Part shown: positions 9,924-18,287 of the stretch, piece after piece
Numbering within the stretch: the first letter of the stretch is position 1
How the letters are laid out: every line of letters starts with the position of its first letter
Source: Paenibacillus sp. FSL R5-0345
GTDB lineage: Bacteria > Bacillota > Bacilli > Paenibacillales > Paenibacillaceae
Direction: 5' to 3'
Length of the DNA: 64,000 bases
Assembly: GCF_000758585.1 (NCBI RefSeq)
Contig: NZ_CP009281.1
Coordinates: forward strand, 558,001 to 622,000
The notes under the pieces: model-generated
Databases searched by the model: none
What the model was told of the DNA's origin: nothing
What the model saw: only the letters and a program-made list of their open reading frames with translations
Position numbers and translations under genes: made by a program

Positions 9924-10163
9924 TTATTGGGCAGCTTCGATGAGTGCTTTGAGCGCAGGAAGATTAAATCCCTTGATCGCTTGATCCCCTGCTACGGTGA
10001 CAGGAACGCCCATGAATCCAAGCTTCTCAACTTCCTCTTGATAGACTGTGCTGGTCATAACATCTCTTACTTCAAAAGGGACACCCTGCTCCGTAAGATA
10101 ATTTTTAACCAAAGTACAGTCACTGCATCCTGCGGTTGAATAGACAATCACTGGCTCACTCAT
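9924..10163 (-). CDS. Glutaredoxin-family thiol protein
   Basis: 79 residues with a thioredoxin fold of glutaredoxin/NrdH size. The active site is C13-S-D-C16 in VYSTAGCSDCTLVKNYL, and the cis-proline loop is GVPVTV. The GFNLPALKALIE end matches the glutaredoxin C-terminal helix. It is cytoplasmic and probably reduces protein disulfides or mixed bacillithiol disulfides. Its ATG overlaps the stop of ytxJ by four bases (ATGA), so the two are one operon. The CSDC variant makes the exact electron donor uncertain. Confidence 0.88.
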   Translation of the reverse strand: MSEPVIVYSTAGCSDCTLVKNYLTEQGVPFEVRDVMTSTVYQEEVEKLGFMGVPVTVAGDQAIKGFNLPALKALIEAAQ

Positions 10164-10486
10164 TGGTTCACAGCCTCTTTGATAGCATCTCTTGTGATCT
10201 TCCAGTGGGAAGTGTTCCAGCGAACCTCATTGTCCTCAAGCAGGAAGAGTTGTGGAGATTCATGTTTGATGCCGAAATCCTCAGCAATTTGATTGGAAAC
10301 GGGACGATCCTCGATGACTAAGACCACTGCAGCGGCAGTATCCGCATCCTTCAGATAAGCCTGAAACTCTTCATTAGCTTTAGCACTAATCGGGCAGGTC
10401 GTGCTGTGTTTGAACAGCAGCTTCTTGCCAGGCTTAGCTACATATTGCTCAAGATCCTCCAGCGTATGGAGTTGTTGAATAGACAT
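10160..10486 (-). CDS. ytxJ: YtxJ, bacillithiol-system monothiol protein
   Basis: 108 residues with a thioredoxin-like fold. The STTCPISAKANEEF motif (single Cys at residue 31, TCPIS) is the hallmark of YtxJ, a monothiol bacilliredoxin-like protein of bacillithiol-using Firmicutes. The start is ATG 10486 with GGAGGGTG 6 bases upstream; a GTG at 10495 overlaps that site. The cis-Pro region is HESPQLFLLEDNEV. It forms an operon with the downstream glutaredoxin. The BrxA gene at 58428 points to the same thiol system. Confidence 0.88.
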   Translation of the reverse strand: MSIQQLHTLEDLEQYVAKPGKKLLFKHSTTCPISAKANEEFQAYLKDADTAAAVVLVIEDRPVSNQIAEDFGIKHESPQLFLLEDNEVRWNTSHWKITRDAIKEAVNQ

Positions 10487-10714
10487 AGATATCACCCTCC
10501 TGGGATCGTTATTTTGCTAACAATTGTGTTGTTAACAACCTGTAATCATGATTGTAACATATATCAAAATTAAAACAAAAAGGATTCTGAAGGGCTTGCA
10601 TAAGAGGGTGCTATACCTGAAACCAATCCCGTTGAAAAAAAGAGTACAGCATGCTAAGGTGAAAAGAAGCAACATGCCTAACTATATCGCTACGAGATAG
10701 GAGTGTTCAGAAGA

Positions 10715-11437
10715 ATGAAGAGAGTTGCATGTGTAACTGGAGCTGATCGCGGGCTCGGACTGTCGCTTGTACGTTCGTTGCTGGCCAAACAGTTCTCAGT
10801 ATTTGCAGGACAGTTTTTGAAAGAATCAGAAGATTTGAAAGCGCTTAAAGAACAATATCCTGAACAGTTAGAGCTTATCTCCCTAGATATCAGCAATAAA
10901 GACAGTGTAAAGCAGGCCGCAAGAGTAATAGCCAGTAAAACTGGGTATGTCGATATTATTATTAATAATGCAGGTATTATTCGTGGTGCTGATAATGCTA
11001 CTGTGCTGGTGGAGCTGGATGATGAAGCCATGGCAGAAATATATAATGTAAATACGCTTGGCGCGTTAAGAGTCAGCAATGCACTGATGGGACTGCTGCT
11101 GCAAAGTAAGGATAAATTAATCGTCAATATTTCTTCGGAAGCGGGCAGTATTGCCCGAAATAAGCGTATCAACATGTACGGCTATTGTATGTCGAAGGCA
11201 GCACTGAATATGCAGTCCTCCTTGATGCATAATCATCTAACAACGCTTGGCGGTCAAGTGATGGTATTCCATCCTGGCTGGCTGCAGACTTATATGCATG
11301 GTAAGAAGGATGAACAAGCGCAAACGACTCCGGAAGTGTCGGCGGAACAGATTATAGCTCTTGTTCTCGATTATAAAAAATATCTGGGCGAGGAACCGGC
11401 CTATCTGGATATGGATGGCAGTGCGTGGCCTTGGTAG
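10715..11437 (+). CDS. SDR-family NAD(P)-dependent oxidoreductase
   Basis: 240 residues. The Rossmann cofactor motif is TGADRGLGLSLV, NNAG is present in IIINNAGIIRGAD, and the catalytic Tyr and Lys are in the YCMSK motif, with Ser in NISSEAGSIA. The sequence is a classical short-chain dehydrogenase, resembling C-factor/CsgA-like members; the substrate is unknown. ATG 10715 is used because GGAG lies about 11 bases upstream and overlaps the alternative GTG at 10703. It is followed 43 bases on by the ThuA-like gene, with which it may share a transcript. Confidence 0.9.
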   Translation: MKRVACVTGADRGLGLSLVRSLLAKQFSVFAGQFLKESEDLKALKEQYPEQLELISLDISNKDSVKQAARVIASKTGYVDIIINNAGIIRGADNATVLVELDDEAMAEIYNVNTLGALRVSNALMGLLLQSKDKLIVNISSEAGSIARNKRINMYGYCMSKAALNMQSSLMHNHLTTLGGQVMVFHPGWLQTYMHGKKDEQAQTTPEVSAEQIIALVLDYKKYLGEEPAYLDMDGSAWPW

Positions 11438-11480
11438 AAAGGGTATCTCAAAATAGGATTGGAAGAAAGGCGCTGATAAT

Positions 11481-12116
11481 ATGTCAACACTAAAGGCACT
11501 CGCACTCGGAAGCTACTCGGAGGTTAAATATCACCCCTTTGCTGGCGTGGACCGGGAGATCGAACAAATACTTGCTAATGACTTACAGGTTTTTTCCTCA
11601 GAGGATTATGCGCTGCTTCATAAAGAAACGTTGTCTGACTACAAGCTGGTAATCTCCTACACCGAATTTTCTGATGATAAAATCCCGGCGGAACAAAGCA
11701 GTGCTTTGCTGTCCTATGTGGCTGAGGGGGGCGGACTACTAGTGGTACATAACGGAATTTCCTTACAACGCAATCAGGAGTTAGGTGCTATGCTGGGCGC
11801 ACACTTCACCCATCATCCAGAATACACTAAGCTACAGATGTCCATACCCGCACGGGAGCATCCCATTATGCAGGGAATTGAAGAATTTGTGATCGAGGAT
11901 GAGCCGTATTATTTTGAGATGCATCCGTATTTCGAAACGACGGTGCTTGCAGAATATCCACATGAAGGAGCTATGCGACAAGCAGCTTGGTGTCACGAAT
12001 TTGGTTTGGGTCGGGTGGTTTATTTAATGCCAGGGCATCATTTACCTTCATTTTCGGTAGAGCCATTCCGTGAAATGATTCGTAGAGGTGGGCTTTGGGC
12101 AGCAGGATTATTGTAG
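11481..12116 (+). CDS. ThuA-domain protein
   Basis: 211 residues, ThuA-like (trehalose-utilisation type) domain with a class I glutamine amidotransferase-like fold. The characteristic run is LLSYVAEGGGLLVVHNGI, followed by GAHFTHHPEY, HPIMQGIEEFVIEDEPYYFE and GRVVYLMPGHH. Family members accompany sugar and sugar-acid catabolism; here there is no sugar operon nearby and only an SDR upstream, so the substrate cannot be inferred. No signal peptide. A terminator follows at 12152-12189. Confidence 0.88.
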   Translation: MSTLKALALGSYSEVKYHPFAGVDREIEQILANDLQVFSSEDYALLHKETLSDYKLVISYTEFSDDKIPAEQSSALLSYVAEGGGLLVVHNGISLQRNQELGAMLGAHFTHHPEYTKLQMSIPAREHPIMQGIEEFVIEDEPYYFEMHPYFETTVLAEYPHEGAMRQAAWCHEFGLGRVVYLMPGHHLPSFSVEPFREMIRRGGLWAAGLL

Positions 12117-12151
12117 GTTATAAGTGGACAACTATATTATAGATGAAAAAC

Positions 12152-12189
12152 GAGTCCAACTGTGGGATAACTACGGTTGGATTTTTTTG
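12152..12189 (+). terminator. Terminator after ThuA gene
   Basis: Hairpin GTCCAAC...GTTGGA followed by seven Ts. It ends right at the -35 element of the MerR promoter. Confidence 0.8.
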
Positions 12190-12221
12190 TTGACTCTTAC
12201 ATTGGTGTCAGGGTTTATACT
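12190..12221 (+). promoter_or_regulatory. MerR-type promoter with 20-base spacer and central dyad
   Basis: TTGACT (12190-12195) and TATACT (12216-12221) are separated by 20 bases instead of 17. Between them sits an imperfect dyad, CTTACA-TTGG-TGTCAG (12196-12211). The over-long spacer with the operator between -35 and -10 is the signature of promoters activated by DNA-distorting MerR proteins, so the regulator just downstream is predicted to control its own operon. Confidence 0.75.
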
Positions 12222-12259
12222 GGTGTAGAACAATTCTCATGAACCCCGGGGAGAATGCT

Positions 12260-12652
12260 ATGAAAATAGGTGAGCTTGCTAAACTAACGGGCGTAAGCGT
12301 CCGTTCACTTCGTTATTATGAGAGTCAGGGATTAATCTCACCGGTCCGTCAGGCCAACGGATATCGGGAGTACTCTTCACTCGCTGTGGAGACGGTAGAA
12401 ACGATCAAATTATATTTGAACCTGGGTCTGTCAACAGAACAGATTGCAGGCTTTCTACATTGTGTCTTGATGAACAAAGAAGCTTTCTGCGCAGAAGTGA
12501 TGCCACTATACCGCAGTAAGCTTGAAGATATTGAACGTCAGCTTGTAGAGCTGAATCAGATCAAACGGAATTTGGAAGAAAGAATGGCATCTATCTTGCA
12601 AGAGCAGAACGAAAGTAGGTTAGGGGCTTGTACACTGGAGAACTTGGAGTAA
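12260..12652 (+). CDS. MerR-family transcriptional regulator
   Basis: 130 residues. The winged-helix N-terminus MKIGELAKLTGVSVRSLRYY is followed by a GLISPVRQANGYREY wing and a dimerisation coiled coil (LEDIERQLVELNQIKRNLEER). Three Cys lie in the effector half (LHCVLMNKEAFC and GACTL), so it may sense thiols or metals; this is inference. ATG 12260 is preferred for its GGGGAGA site over an upstream ATG at 12239. It precedes a thioredoxin gene by 38 bases and is under a MerR-type promoter at 12190-12221, suggesting an autoregulated redox operon. Confidence 0.92.
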   Translation: MKIGELAKLTGVSVRSLRYYESQGLISPVRQANGYREYSSLAVETVETIKLYLNLGLSTEQIAGFLHCVLMNKEAFCAEVMPLYRSKLEDIERQLVELNQIKRNLEERMASILQEQNESRLGACTLENLE

Positions 12653-12690
12653 GTACTGCTGGTGTTGAAAACTATGAGGAGGAATGACAA

Positions 12691-13017
12691 ATGGCTATCA
12701 CAAATGCAGATAGTGCTGATTGGGTACGAGCAGAAATAGGCGGCGGTGGAACGGTATTGGTAGATTATGGTGCGCCATGGTGTCCTCCTTGCAAGGTGCT
12801 GCTGCCTCTTCTGGAGGATCTTCATCAGGAATATGGAGACGATGTTTCTATTGTAAAGGTGAATTGTGACGAATTTCCGGATCTGGCTGGGGAAGCCGGG
12901 GTTATGGGAATGCCTACAGTCATTGTATATAAAGATGGGCAGCCCTTGGAAAAGTTGGTTGGCTTACGTCCGATAGGAGCCTACCAAGGTGTATTGAACA
13001 AGGTTATTCAAGCATAG
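12691..13017 (+). CDS. Thioredoxin
   Basis: 108 residues, typical thioredoxin length. The active site is WCPPC with Cys31 and Cys34, versus WCGPC in canonical TrxA, and the cis-Pro is in GVMGMPTVIVYKDG. It is a cytoplasmic disulfide reductase. GAGGAATGAC lies upstream of the ATG. It is co-transcribed with the MerR regulator upstream and is probably the target of the MerR promoter, so likely a stress-inducible accessory thioredoxin. A terminator follows at 13046-13073. Confidence 0.93.
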   Translation: MAITNADSADWVRAEIGGGGTVLVDYGAPWCPPCKVLLPLLEDLHQEYGDDVSIVKVNCDEFPDLAGEAGVMGMPTVIVYKDGQPLEKLVGLRPIGAYQGVLNKVIQA

Positions 13018-13045
13018 GGAAATAATTATAAAGATAATCTTAGGG

Positions 13046-13073
13046 AGACCCCATATTGTGGGGTCTTCTTTTG
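13046..13073 (+). terminator. Terminator after thioredoxin gene
   Basis: Hairpin AGACCCCA/TGGGGTCT followed by TCTTTT. An alternative early start for the next gene (GTG 13058) lies inside this hairpin, which argues against that start. Confidence 0.82.
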
Positions 13074-13135
13074 TATGCATGAATTATCCATCTTCGGTAA
13101 AAAATACGGTCACAGCTATAAAGGAGGGGTTAGGG

Positions 13136-14881
13136 GTGTGGAATGAGGTAATAGAATTAATTCCGAGTTGGGGTGTGATTTTCCAAGGGATTATGATTTT
13201 CTGTGTCCCTTTCTTCCTACTTCGTACAATAAGCTGGGCTAAAGCCAAAGAAGACAGGAAAACCACTAGAGCGGAAAAAGCTACTGGCAGTAAGGGTGGA
13301 GGGGTTCCTTACGGAGAAGCAGCATCTGGAAAAACAAGCCTATTAGAACGATCCCAGGAGCAGTCTAGCTCGGATGTAGTAACTAAGGATAAGGGAAAGA
13401 GAATCACTTATAGCGGCCACTTTGAGGATGATTTGCAGAAGTTTAAAGCGATCAGCGCCGATATGCATGATGTGAATGTAAGGGAGCTGCGAATCGGAAG
13501 CATAAAGACAAGAGCAGCGCTATTGTACGTAGACGGACTAACAGACAAAGACAAAATGGATCGGAATATATTGAAGCCGTTAATGAATGCGTATCAGCCA
13601 TTTAAGGATATGAACTCGGTACCGGCAGCAAAGGATCTACAAGATATTCTCATCCATGAGATCCTGCTTATCTCGGAAGTGGGGCTTACGAATAATGCAT
13701 ACCTCTCTCTTCAGAAGGTGTTATTTGGATCTGCCGTGCTGCTTGTGGAGGGAATATCAGAGGCTTTTGTGCTCAGTAGTCCGAAGGGGGCTACAAGAGG
13801 GATAGAGGAGCCGGAATCTGAAGCAGTCCTGCGGGGCTCACGAAGTGGATTTAACGAGACCTTAAGCGACAACACGGCAATGCTGCGTAGACACGGGCAG
13901 AGTACAGAACTAGCTATGATTTCTTTTACTGTAGGAAAGAGAATGCAGAAGGAGCTCATCCTAACCTATATCAAGGATATTGCGAATGATGAACTTGTAG
14001 AAGAGGTCAAACGAAGAATTGAAACGATAGACTTAGATGATATTCAAGAATCTGGCTATGTTGAGCAATTAATCGAAGATAATAGCTACAGTCCTTTCCA
14101 GCAGATTCAAAATACAGAGAGACCGGACCGTGTAATGGCAGCACTCCTGGAAGGAAGAGTAGCCATTTTACTTGACGGTACACCCTTTGCATTGATTATG
14201 CCGGTAACCTTCGGGATGTTACTGCAATCGCCAGAGGATTATAATGATCGCTGGATGGTAGGCTCGCTGCTGCGCCTTTTACGTTTTTTTGCGGCAACGA
14301 TATCACTGTTTGCCCCGGCACTATATATTTCCTTCCTCTCGTTCCAGCCGGGATTGATTCCCACTAAGCTAGCCATTTCTATTATTGCCTCTCGGCAAGG
14401 TGTTCCCTTCACTGTATTAATCGAAGCCTTGATTATGGAGACCTCGATTGAAATCTTACGGGAGGCTGGACTTCGCTTGCCTAAACCTATCGGTCCGGCA
14501 ATGGGGATTGTCGGCGGTCTGATCATCGGTCAAGCTGCGGTGGAAGCTGGAATCGTGAGTCCAATCCTAGTCATTGTAGTATCAATTACGGCTGTTTCTT
14601 CCTTCTCTATGCCAATGTATAGTGCTGGGATGACGCTTCGTATGCTTCGATTTGCAGCTATGTTTTTTGTAGCAATCTTTGGATTATACGGAGTTGTACT
14701 GTTTTTTCTCTTGCTTAGTAGTCATTTAATTAAGCTGAAGAGTTTTGGTGTTCCTTATCTAGGTCTGGCAGTCCCAAATAAGATGGTGAATTGGAAGGAT
14801 TTTATATTCCGTATGCCTTTTCAATTTCTAACAGGGCGACCTACGTTTTTGAAACCAAAGGACCCCTTGCGTAAAGGGTGA
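13136..14881 (+). CDS. Spore germinant receptor A subunit (GerA family)
   Basis: 581 residues from GTG 13136, chosen for the AAAGGAGGGG site six bases upstream. GerA-family proteins form the inner-membrane germinant receptor of spores with B and C subunits. The N-terminus carries an unusual extra hydrophobic segment (about 10-30) and then a Gly/Ser/Lys-rich linker. The soluble GerA domain starts near residue 95 (DLQKFKAISADMHDVNVREL) and includes the family motif YSPFQQIQNTERPDRVMAAL near 320. The last third has four or five membrane helices (GQAAVEAGIVSPILVIVV). It begins a gerA-gerB-gerC order. Confidence 0.95.
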   Translation: MWNEVIELIPSWGVIFQGIMIFCVPFFLLRTISWAKAKEDRKTTRAEKATGSKGGGVPYGEAASGKTSLLERSQEQSSSDVVTKDKGKRITYSGHFEDDLQKFKAISADMHDVNVRELRIGSIKTRAALLYVDGLTDKDKMDRNILKPLMNAYQPFKDMNSVPAAKDLQDILIHEILLISEVGLTNNAYLSLQKVLFGSAVLLVEGISEAFVLSSPKGATRGIEEPESEAVLRGSRSGFNETLSDNTAMLRRHGQSTELAMISFTVGKRMQKELILTYIKDIANDELVEEVKRRIETIDLDDIQESGYVEQLIEDNSYSPFQQIQNTERPDRVMAALLEGRVAILLDGTPFALIMPVTFGMLLQSPEDYNDRWMVGSLLRLLRFFAATISLFAPALYISFLSFQPGLIPTKLAISIIASRQGVPFTVLIEALIMETSIEILREAGLRLPKPIGPAMGIVGGLIIGQAAVEAGIVSPILVIVVSITAVSSFSMPMYSAGMTLRMLRFAAMFFVAIFGLYGVVLFFLLLSSHLIKLKSFGVPYLGLAVPNKMVNWKDFIFRMPFQFLTGRPTFLKPKDPLRKG

Positions 14882-14908
14882 GAAGTTTAGGTAAAGGAGG
14901 AAGAGAAC

Positions 14909-16000
14909 ATGAGCGCCGAGGTAAAGGACCGAATTACTGCAGTTCAAGCGACGATCATTCTAGCCAATTATACGATTGCGGCAGGGGTACTTACGCTTCC
15001 TCGGACCATTGTAGAGGCCAGTGGTAGTCCAGATGTATGGATAAGTATTTTTTTAGGGGGAGCAATCTCTTTTCTGTTCGGATTGATCATCGTGAAACTT
15101 AGTCAAAGGTTCCCAGGCCAAACATTCTTTCAGTATATCGGGAAGATCATCGGCAAGCCACTCGGAATGGTTCTGTCAATAGGAGTCATTGGGTATTTTC
15201 TCAGTATCGCCGGCTTTGAGATACGTTCGGTGCAGGAGGTGACCTCTTTCTTTCTACTGGAAGGTACACCTCCGTGGGCTATTATGGCTGCTTTTATATG
15301 GATCGCCTTCTATTTATGCAGAGGAGGAATTAATGCGATCGGTAGCATGTGCAGACTCATTGTTCCGATTACCTGGACAGTGTTTCTAGGGGTTTGTCTG
15401 CTTAGTTTCGAAGTTTTCGACCTCAATAATCTACTTCCAGTACTTGGAGATGGTTTGGAACCCGTGTGGAAAGGGATCAAACCAACCATCCTAACCTTTA
15501 CAGCTGGAGAAGCAATGTTGTTCGTTGTTGCTTTTATGGATAAGCCTCAAAAAGCAGTAAAGGTAATCATAGCTGGAACCTGTATATCGACGATATTTTA
15601 TATCATGGCAGTTGTAGCGACCATAGGTGCCTTTTCTATAGATGGAGTTCTCACAAGAACCTGGCCGTTTCTCGATCTTGTACGAAGTTTTGAGGTGAAC
15701 TATCTCATCTTTGAAAGATTTGAGTCGTTGTTGTTAGTGATATGGATTATGCAGATTTTTTGTACCTTTTGTATTGCAATTTATGCAGCGGCTTTAGGAT
15801 TGTCCCAAGTGATCCATAAAAACTTCAAAAGTTGTTTGTTAGCTATTCTTCCGGTTATCTATGTAATTTCTAGAATTCCACCAAATGTGAATGCTCTGTT
15901 TGCTTTAGGAACAGGTATCGGTGATTCTATGCTTATTCTATTCGGATTGCTTCCGTTGCCATTGTTAATTATCACATACTTCCGGAGGGTTGCTTCATGA
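14909..16000 (+). CDS. Spore germinant receptor B subunit (GerB family permease)
   Basis: 363 residues, about ten membrane helices. It is a member of the APC-superfamily GerB/spore germination permease family; the B subunit is thought to bind the amino-acid or sugar germinant. The N-terminus AVQATIILANYTIAAGVLTL is the first helix with the unwound small-residue region typical of APC folds. AAAGGAGGAAG precedes the ATG. It is 27 bases after the A gene and overlaps the C gene by four bases. The ligand cannot be read from sequence. Confidence 0.94.
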   Translation: MSAEVKDRITAVQATIILANYTIAAGVLTLPRTIVEASGSPDVWISIFLGGAISFLFGLIIVKLSQRFPGQTFFQYIGKIIGKPLGMVLSIGVIGYFLSIAGFEIRSVQEVTSFFLLEGTPPWAIMAAFIWIAFYLCRGGINAIGSMCRLIVPITWTVFLGVCLLSFEVFDLNNLLPVLGDGLEPVWKGIKPTILTFTAGEAMLFVVAFMDKPQKAVKVIIAGTCISTIFYIMAVVATIGAFSIDGVLTRTWPFLDLVRSFEVNYLIFERFESLLLVIWIMQIFCTFCIAIYAAALGLSQVIHKNFKSCLLAILPVIYVISRIPPNVNALFALGTGIGDSMLILFGLLPLPLLIITYFRRVAS

Positions 16001-17202
16001 AAAAATGGAGGTTGTGGATCGTACTCACTGTACTATGTTCTCTGTTATCAGGCTGCTGGAGCAGCACACCGATTGAGGAATTAAACATGCAGATTGGTGT
16101 TGCACTGGACAGTGCGGAGGAGTCAGGAGGCGAGGAAGTAGCTAATCCGGAAGGTGGGAGCCATAAGAAGCCTGAAAAAATAATAAGTACCTATCAATTT
16201 ACGATTCCACAAGGATCGGGAGGCGCCGTCATGAAGTCTTCTGCCAGTTCATCCTCCTTTAAGAATTACTATAATATGAGTGAAACTAGCGATTCTATCT
16301 TTGAAGCGCTACGGCAGCTTTCACTGCGTACTAGACGCACTCCGATAGGCCATCACCTAAAGGTCATTGTGATTAGTGAAAAACTCGCGCGTTCCAATAA
16401 TCTTACTAAACTAATAGATTTCTTTACTCGGGATAATGATATCCGTCCGAGTGTTATGTTATTTGTCAGCAAGGGAATGGCCAAGGATGTATTGGAAAAT
16501 GCACTGCCGGGTCAGACACCTGCATTTGTACTTGAAGGGATATTCAATAACAGAGACCGTAATATGGGGATATGGGAGCCGGTAACTTTGGCAAAAGTAG
16601 TTGGCCCGTTGCAAGCAAAGAAAAGCTTCTTATTGCAAAATGTTATTCCTATTCATAATGAGACAAAGCTATCAGGAGCAGGTGTAATCAACGGGGAAAC
16701 GGGAAAGCTTGTTGGCTTTTTGGATCAGTCGGAGTTGGAGGGGATGGCCTGGCTGACCGGGAAGGGGCTGGGAGGAGTGCTTAAGACGTATAATCCGGAT
16801 AACAATGACCTCTTAACCTATGAGGTGAAATCCATGCATAGCAAGATCAAAGCCAGTGTGAATAATGGTCAAATCTCTTTTACCGTGAAAATAAAATCTA
16901 CAGGTAGATATGCTGAGGTCTTTGCCGAGAAACCGAAGAAATTACACGACGGAATTGTAAAGAAGGATAAAGCCTTGCTGCAGAATCGTGTTCTAGAATT
17001 GGTGCAAACTACTGTAACAAAAATGCAGAAGGAACTGCATACCGAAGCTGCCGGTTTCGGCACCAGTTTACATAATCAGCATCCGGCCGTATGGCGGAGC
17101 GTTAAGGATAACTGGGACGAAACCTTCAGCAAAATTCCAATTACTTATGAAATAAACCTGAATATTGAGGAATACGGCGCATCAGATACAACGGCTGAAT
17201 AG
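15997..17202 (+). CDS. Spore germinant receptor C subunit (Ger(x)C lipoprotein)
   Basis: 401 residues with a lipoprotein signal (MKKWRLWIVLTVLCSLLSGC); the lipobox Cys is near residue 20 and is followed by WSS, typical of GerC. It is secreted to the outer face of the spore inner membrane and anchored by diacylglycerol. The Ger(x)C domain fills the rest, with EALRQLSLRTRRTPIGHHLK and NPITY-like C-terminal strands. A Glu/Gly/Lys-rich insert lies around residues 45-65. The start overlaps the B gene by ATGA. It converges with the CHAD gene 22 bases on. Confidence 0.93.
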   Translation: MKKWRLWIVLTVLCSLLSGCWSSTPIEELNMQIGVALDSAEESGGEEVANPEGGSHKKPEKIISTYQFTIPQGSGGAVMKSSASSSSFKNYYNMSETSDSIFEALRQLSLRTRRTPIGHHLKVIVISEKLARSNNLTKLIDFFTRDNDIRPSVMLFVSKGMAKDVLENALPGQTPAFVLEGIFNNRDRNMGIWEPVTLAKVVGPLQAKKSFLLQNVIPIHNETKLSGAGVINGETGKLVGFLDQSELEGMAWLTGKGLGGVLKTYNPDNNDLLTYEVKSMHSKIKASVNNGQISFTVKIKSTGRYAEVFAEKPKKLHDGIVKKDKALLQNRVLELVQTTVTKMQKELHTEAAGFGTSLHNQHPAVWRSVKDNWDETFSKIPITYEINLNIEEYGASDTTAE

Positions 17203-17224
17203 TGAGCTTGTAAACGATTTAGAG

Positions 17225-18109
17225 TTATTTCGTTTGATGTGTGAGAGGTATGACATCATTTTGATGCAGCGCATCGAGTACATCGGTTTTTAATTGCTCA
17301 GTAAAGGTATTCCATGTTTTTTTGCCGACATTCAGCTCTTCTCGCCCAATAGCATGTAGTGTTTCCAGCCAAAGGCGTTTATCGTTTATCAGCCCGAGCT
17401 GATCTTGGATCTGCTTATATATTTCCTCATGGGCATGAAATTTTTGATTTAACGCAAAAGAGGCTGCACTAGCGGTATATCGCAGTTCCTTAGCAGCCAT
17501 CCTCAGCTCATGCAGTGAGTCGAAGGCTGCTTCTGATTCGGCATCTTGTCCACGAAATATAGCCTTGCAAGCTTTTTTCTTCTGCTCGTAAGCTACCTCA
17601 AGTTCGCGCATGACAACGTTAGCATCTTTTTTCGCTACCAGGGCCTCAAGCTGTTCACTTAGGAAAGCTTTCCACTTATCATCCAGATCTTCATTGATTA
17701 GCTTAGGCAGCTCATCGGCCAGCTTCTTACGATAAGTTTTGCGCTTGTCCTTTTGGTGGTCGATCACAGCCTTCAACAGTTCTGCTGTCTTTGTATCGCC
17801 GTTTTCCTTGGCGTGTTTACGTTTAGTCTTGAACGATTCAATCAGAACATCTGCATCTCTGACCTTGCCTAATCTCTTTTGGGCTTTTTCAAATATGGGG
17901 TATAGCCCTAGAGTATGACCAGGGTCGAGAATGGAAAGCAGTGTTAACAGCTTACGGCAGTTCACTCTTGCTTGGTGAATGTCCTCGTCATCGAATTTGC
18001 TAATTGCATCATGGCAGTAATCCCAGAAATCAATATACAGCAGGTTAAGTGCCTGTTCCCATTGTCTTGTCTTGGTTAACTGTCGTTCCTTCATCACTTC
18101 CACTGTCAT
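17225..18109 (-). CDS. CHAD-domain protein
   Basis: 294 residues with GGAG 9 bases before the ATG. The CHAD (conserved histidine alpha-helical) pattern is clear: DIHQARVNCRKLLTLLSIL, LGKVRDADVLIESF and SLHELRMAAKELRYTASAAS, two helical bundles rich in Lys, Arg and His. CHAD domains bind inorganic polyphosphate, and several localise to polyP granules. No CYTH triphosphatase domain is fused, as it is in some relatives, and no ppk gene is adjacent. No signal peptide. The cellular role is therefore inferred only from the domain. Confidence 0.9.
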   Translation of the reverse strand: MTVEVMKERQLTKTRQWEQALNLLYIDFWDYCHDAISKFDDEDIHQARVNCRKLLTLLSILDPGHTLGLYPIFEKAQKRLGKVRDADVLIESFKTKRKHAKENGDTKTAELLKAVIDHQKDKRKTYRKKLADELPKLINEDLDDKWKAFLSEQLEALVAKKDANVVMRELEVAYEQKKKACKAIFRGQDAESEAAFDSLHELRMAAKELRYTASAASFALNQKFHAHEEIYKQIQDQLGLINDKRLWLETLHAIGREELNVGKKTWNTFTEQLKTDVLDALHQNDVIPLTHQTK

Positions 18110-18287
18110 GCGGCATCACTCCTTAACGTTGTGTATAGCATGAACCTAAGGCTACCCCCTATTCGAGCTGGGGCATGTTCGTATACTATAAGGATAGCGT
18201 TATCATAACCTCATTTCAATTCTGATTTCGCACTAGCGAGGCAGATCGATTACAATATCACGGATAATACGGGAAAGAGGGGAATCG

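Noticed and set aside
10528..10539. Palindrome GTTGTTAACAAC upstream of ytxJ as an operator
   Set aside because: Short and AT-rich, with no second copy near a related gene in the window.
13058..13135. Longer N-terminus for the first GerA protein from GTG 13058
   Set aside because: That start lies inside the thioredoxin terminator hairpin, and a much better ribosome site precedes GTG 13136.
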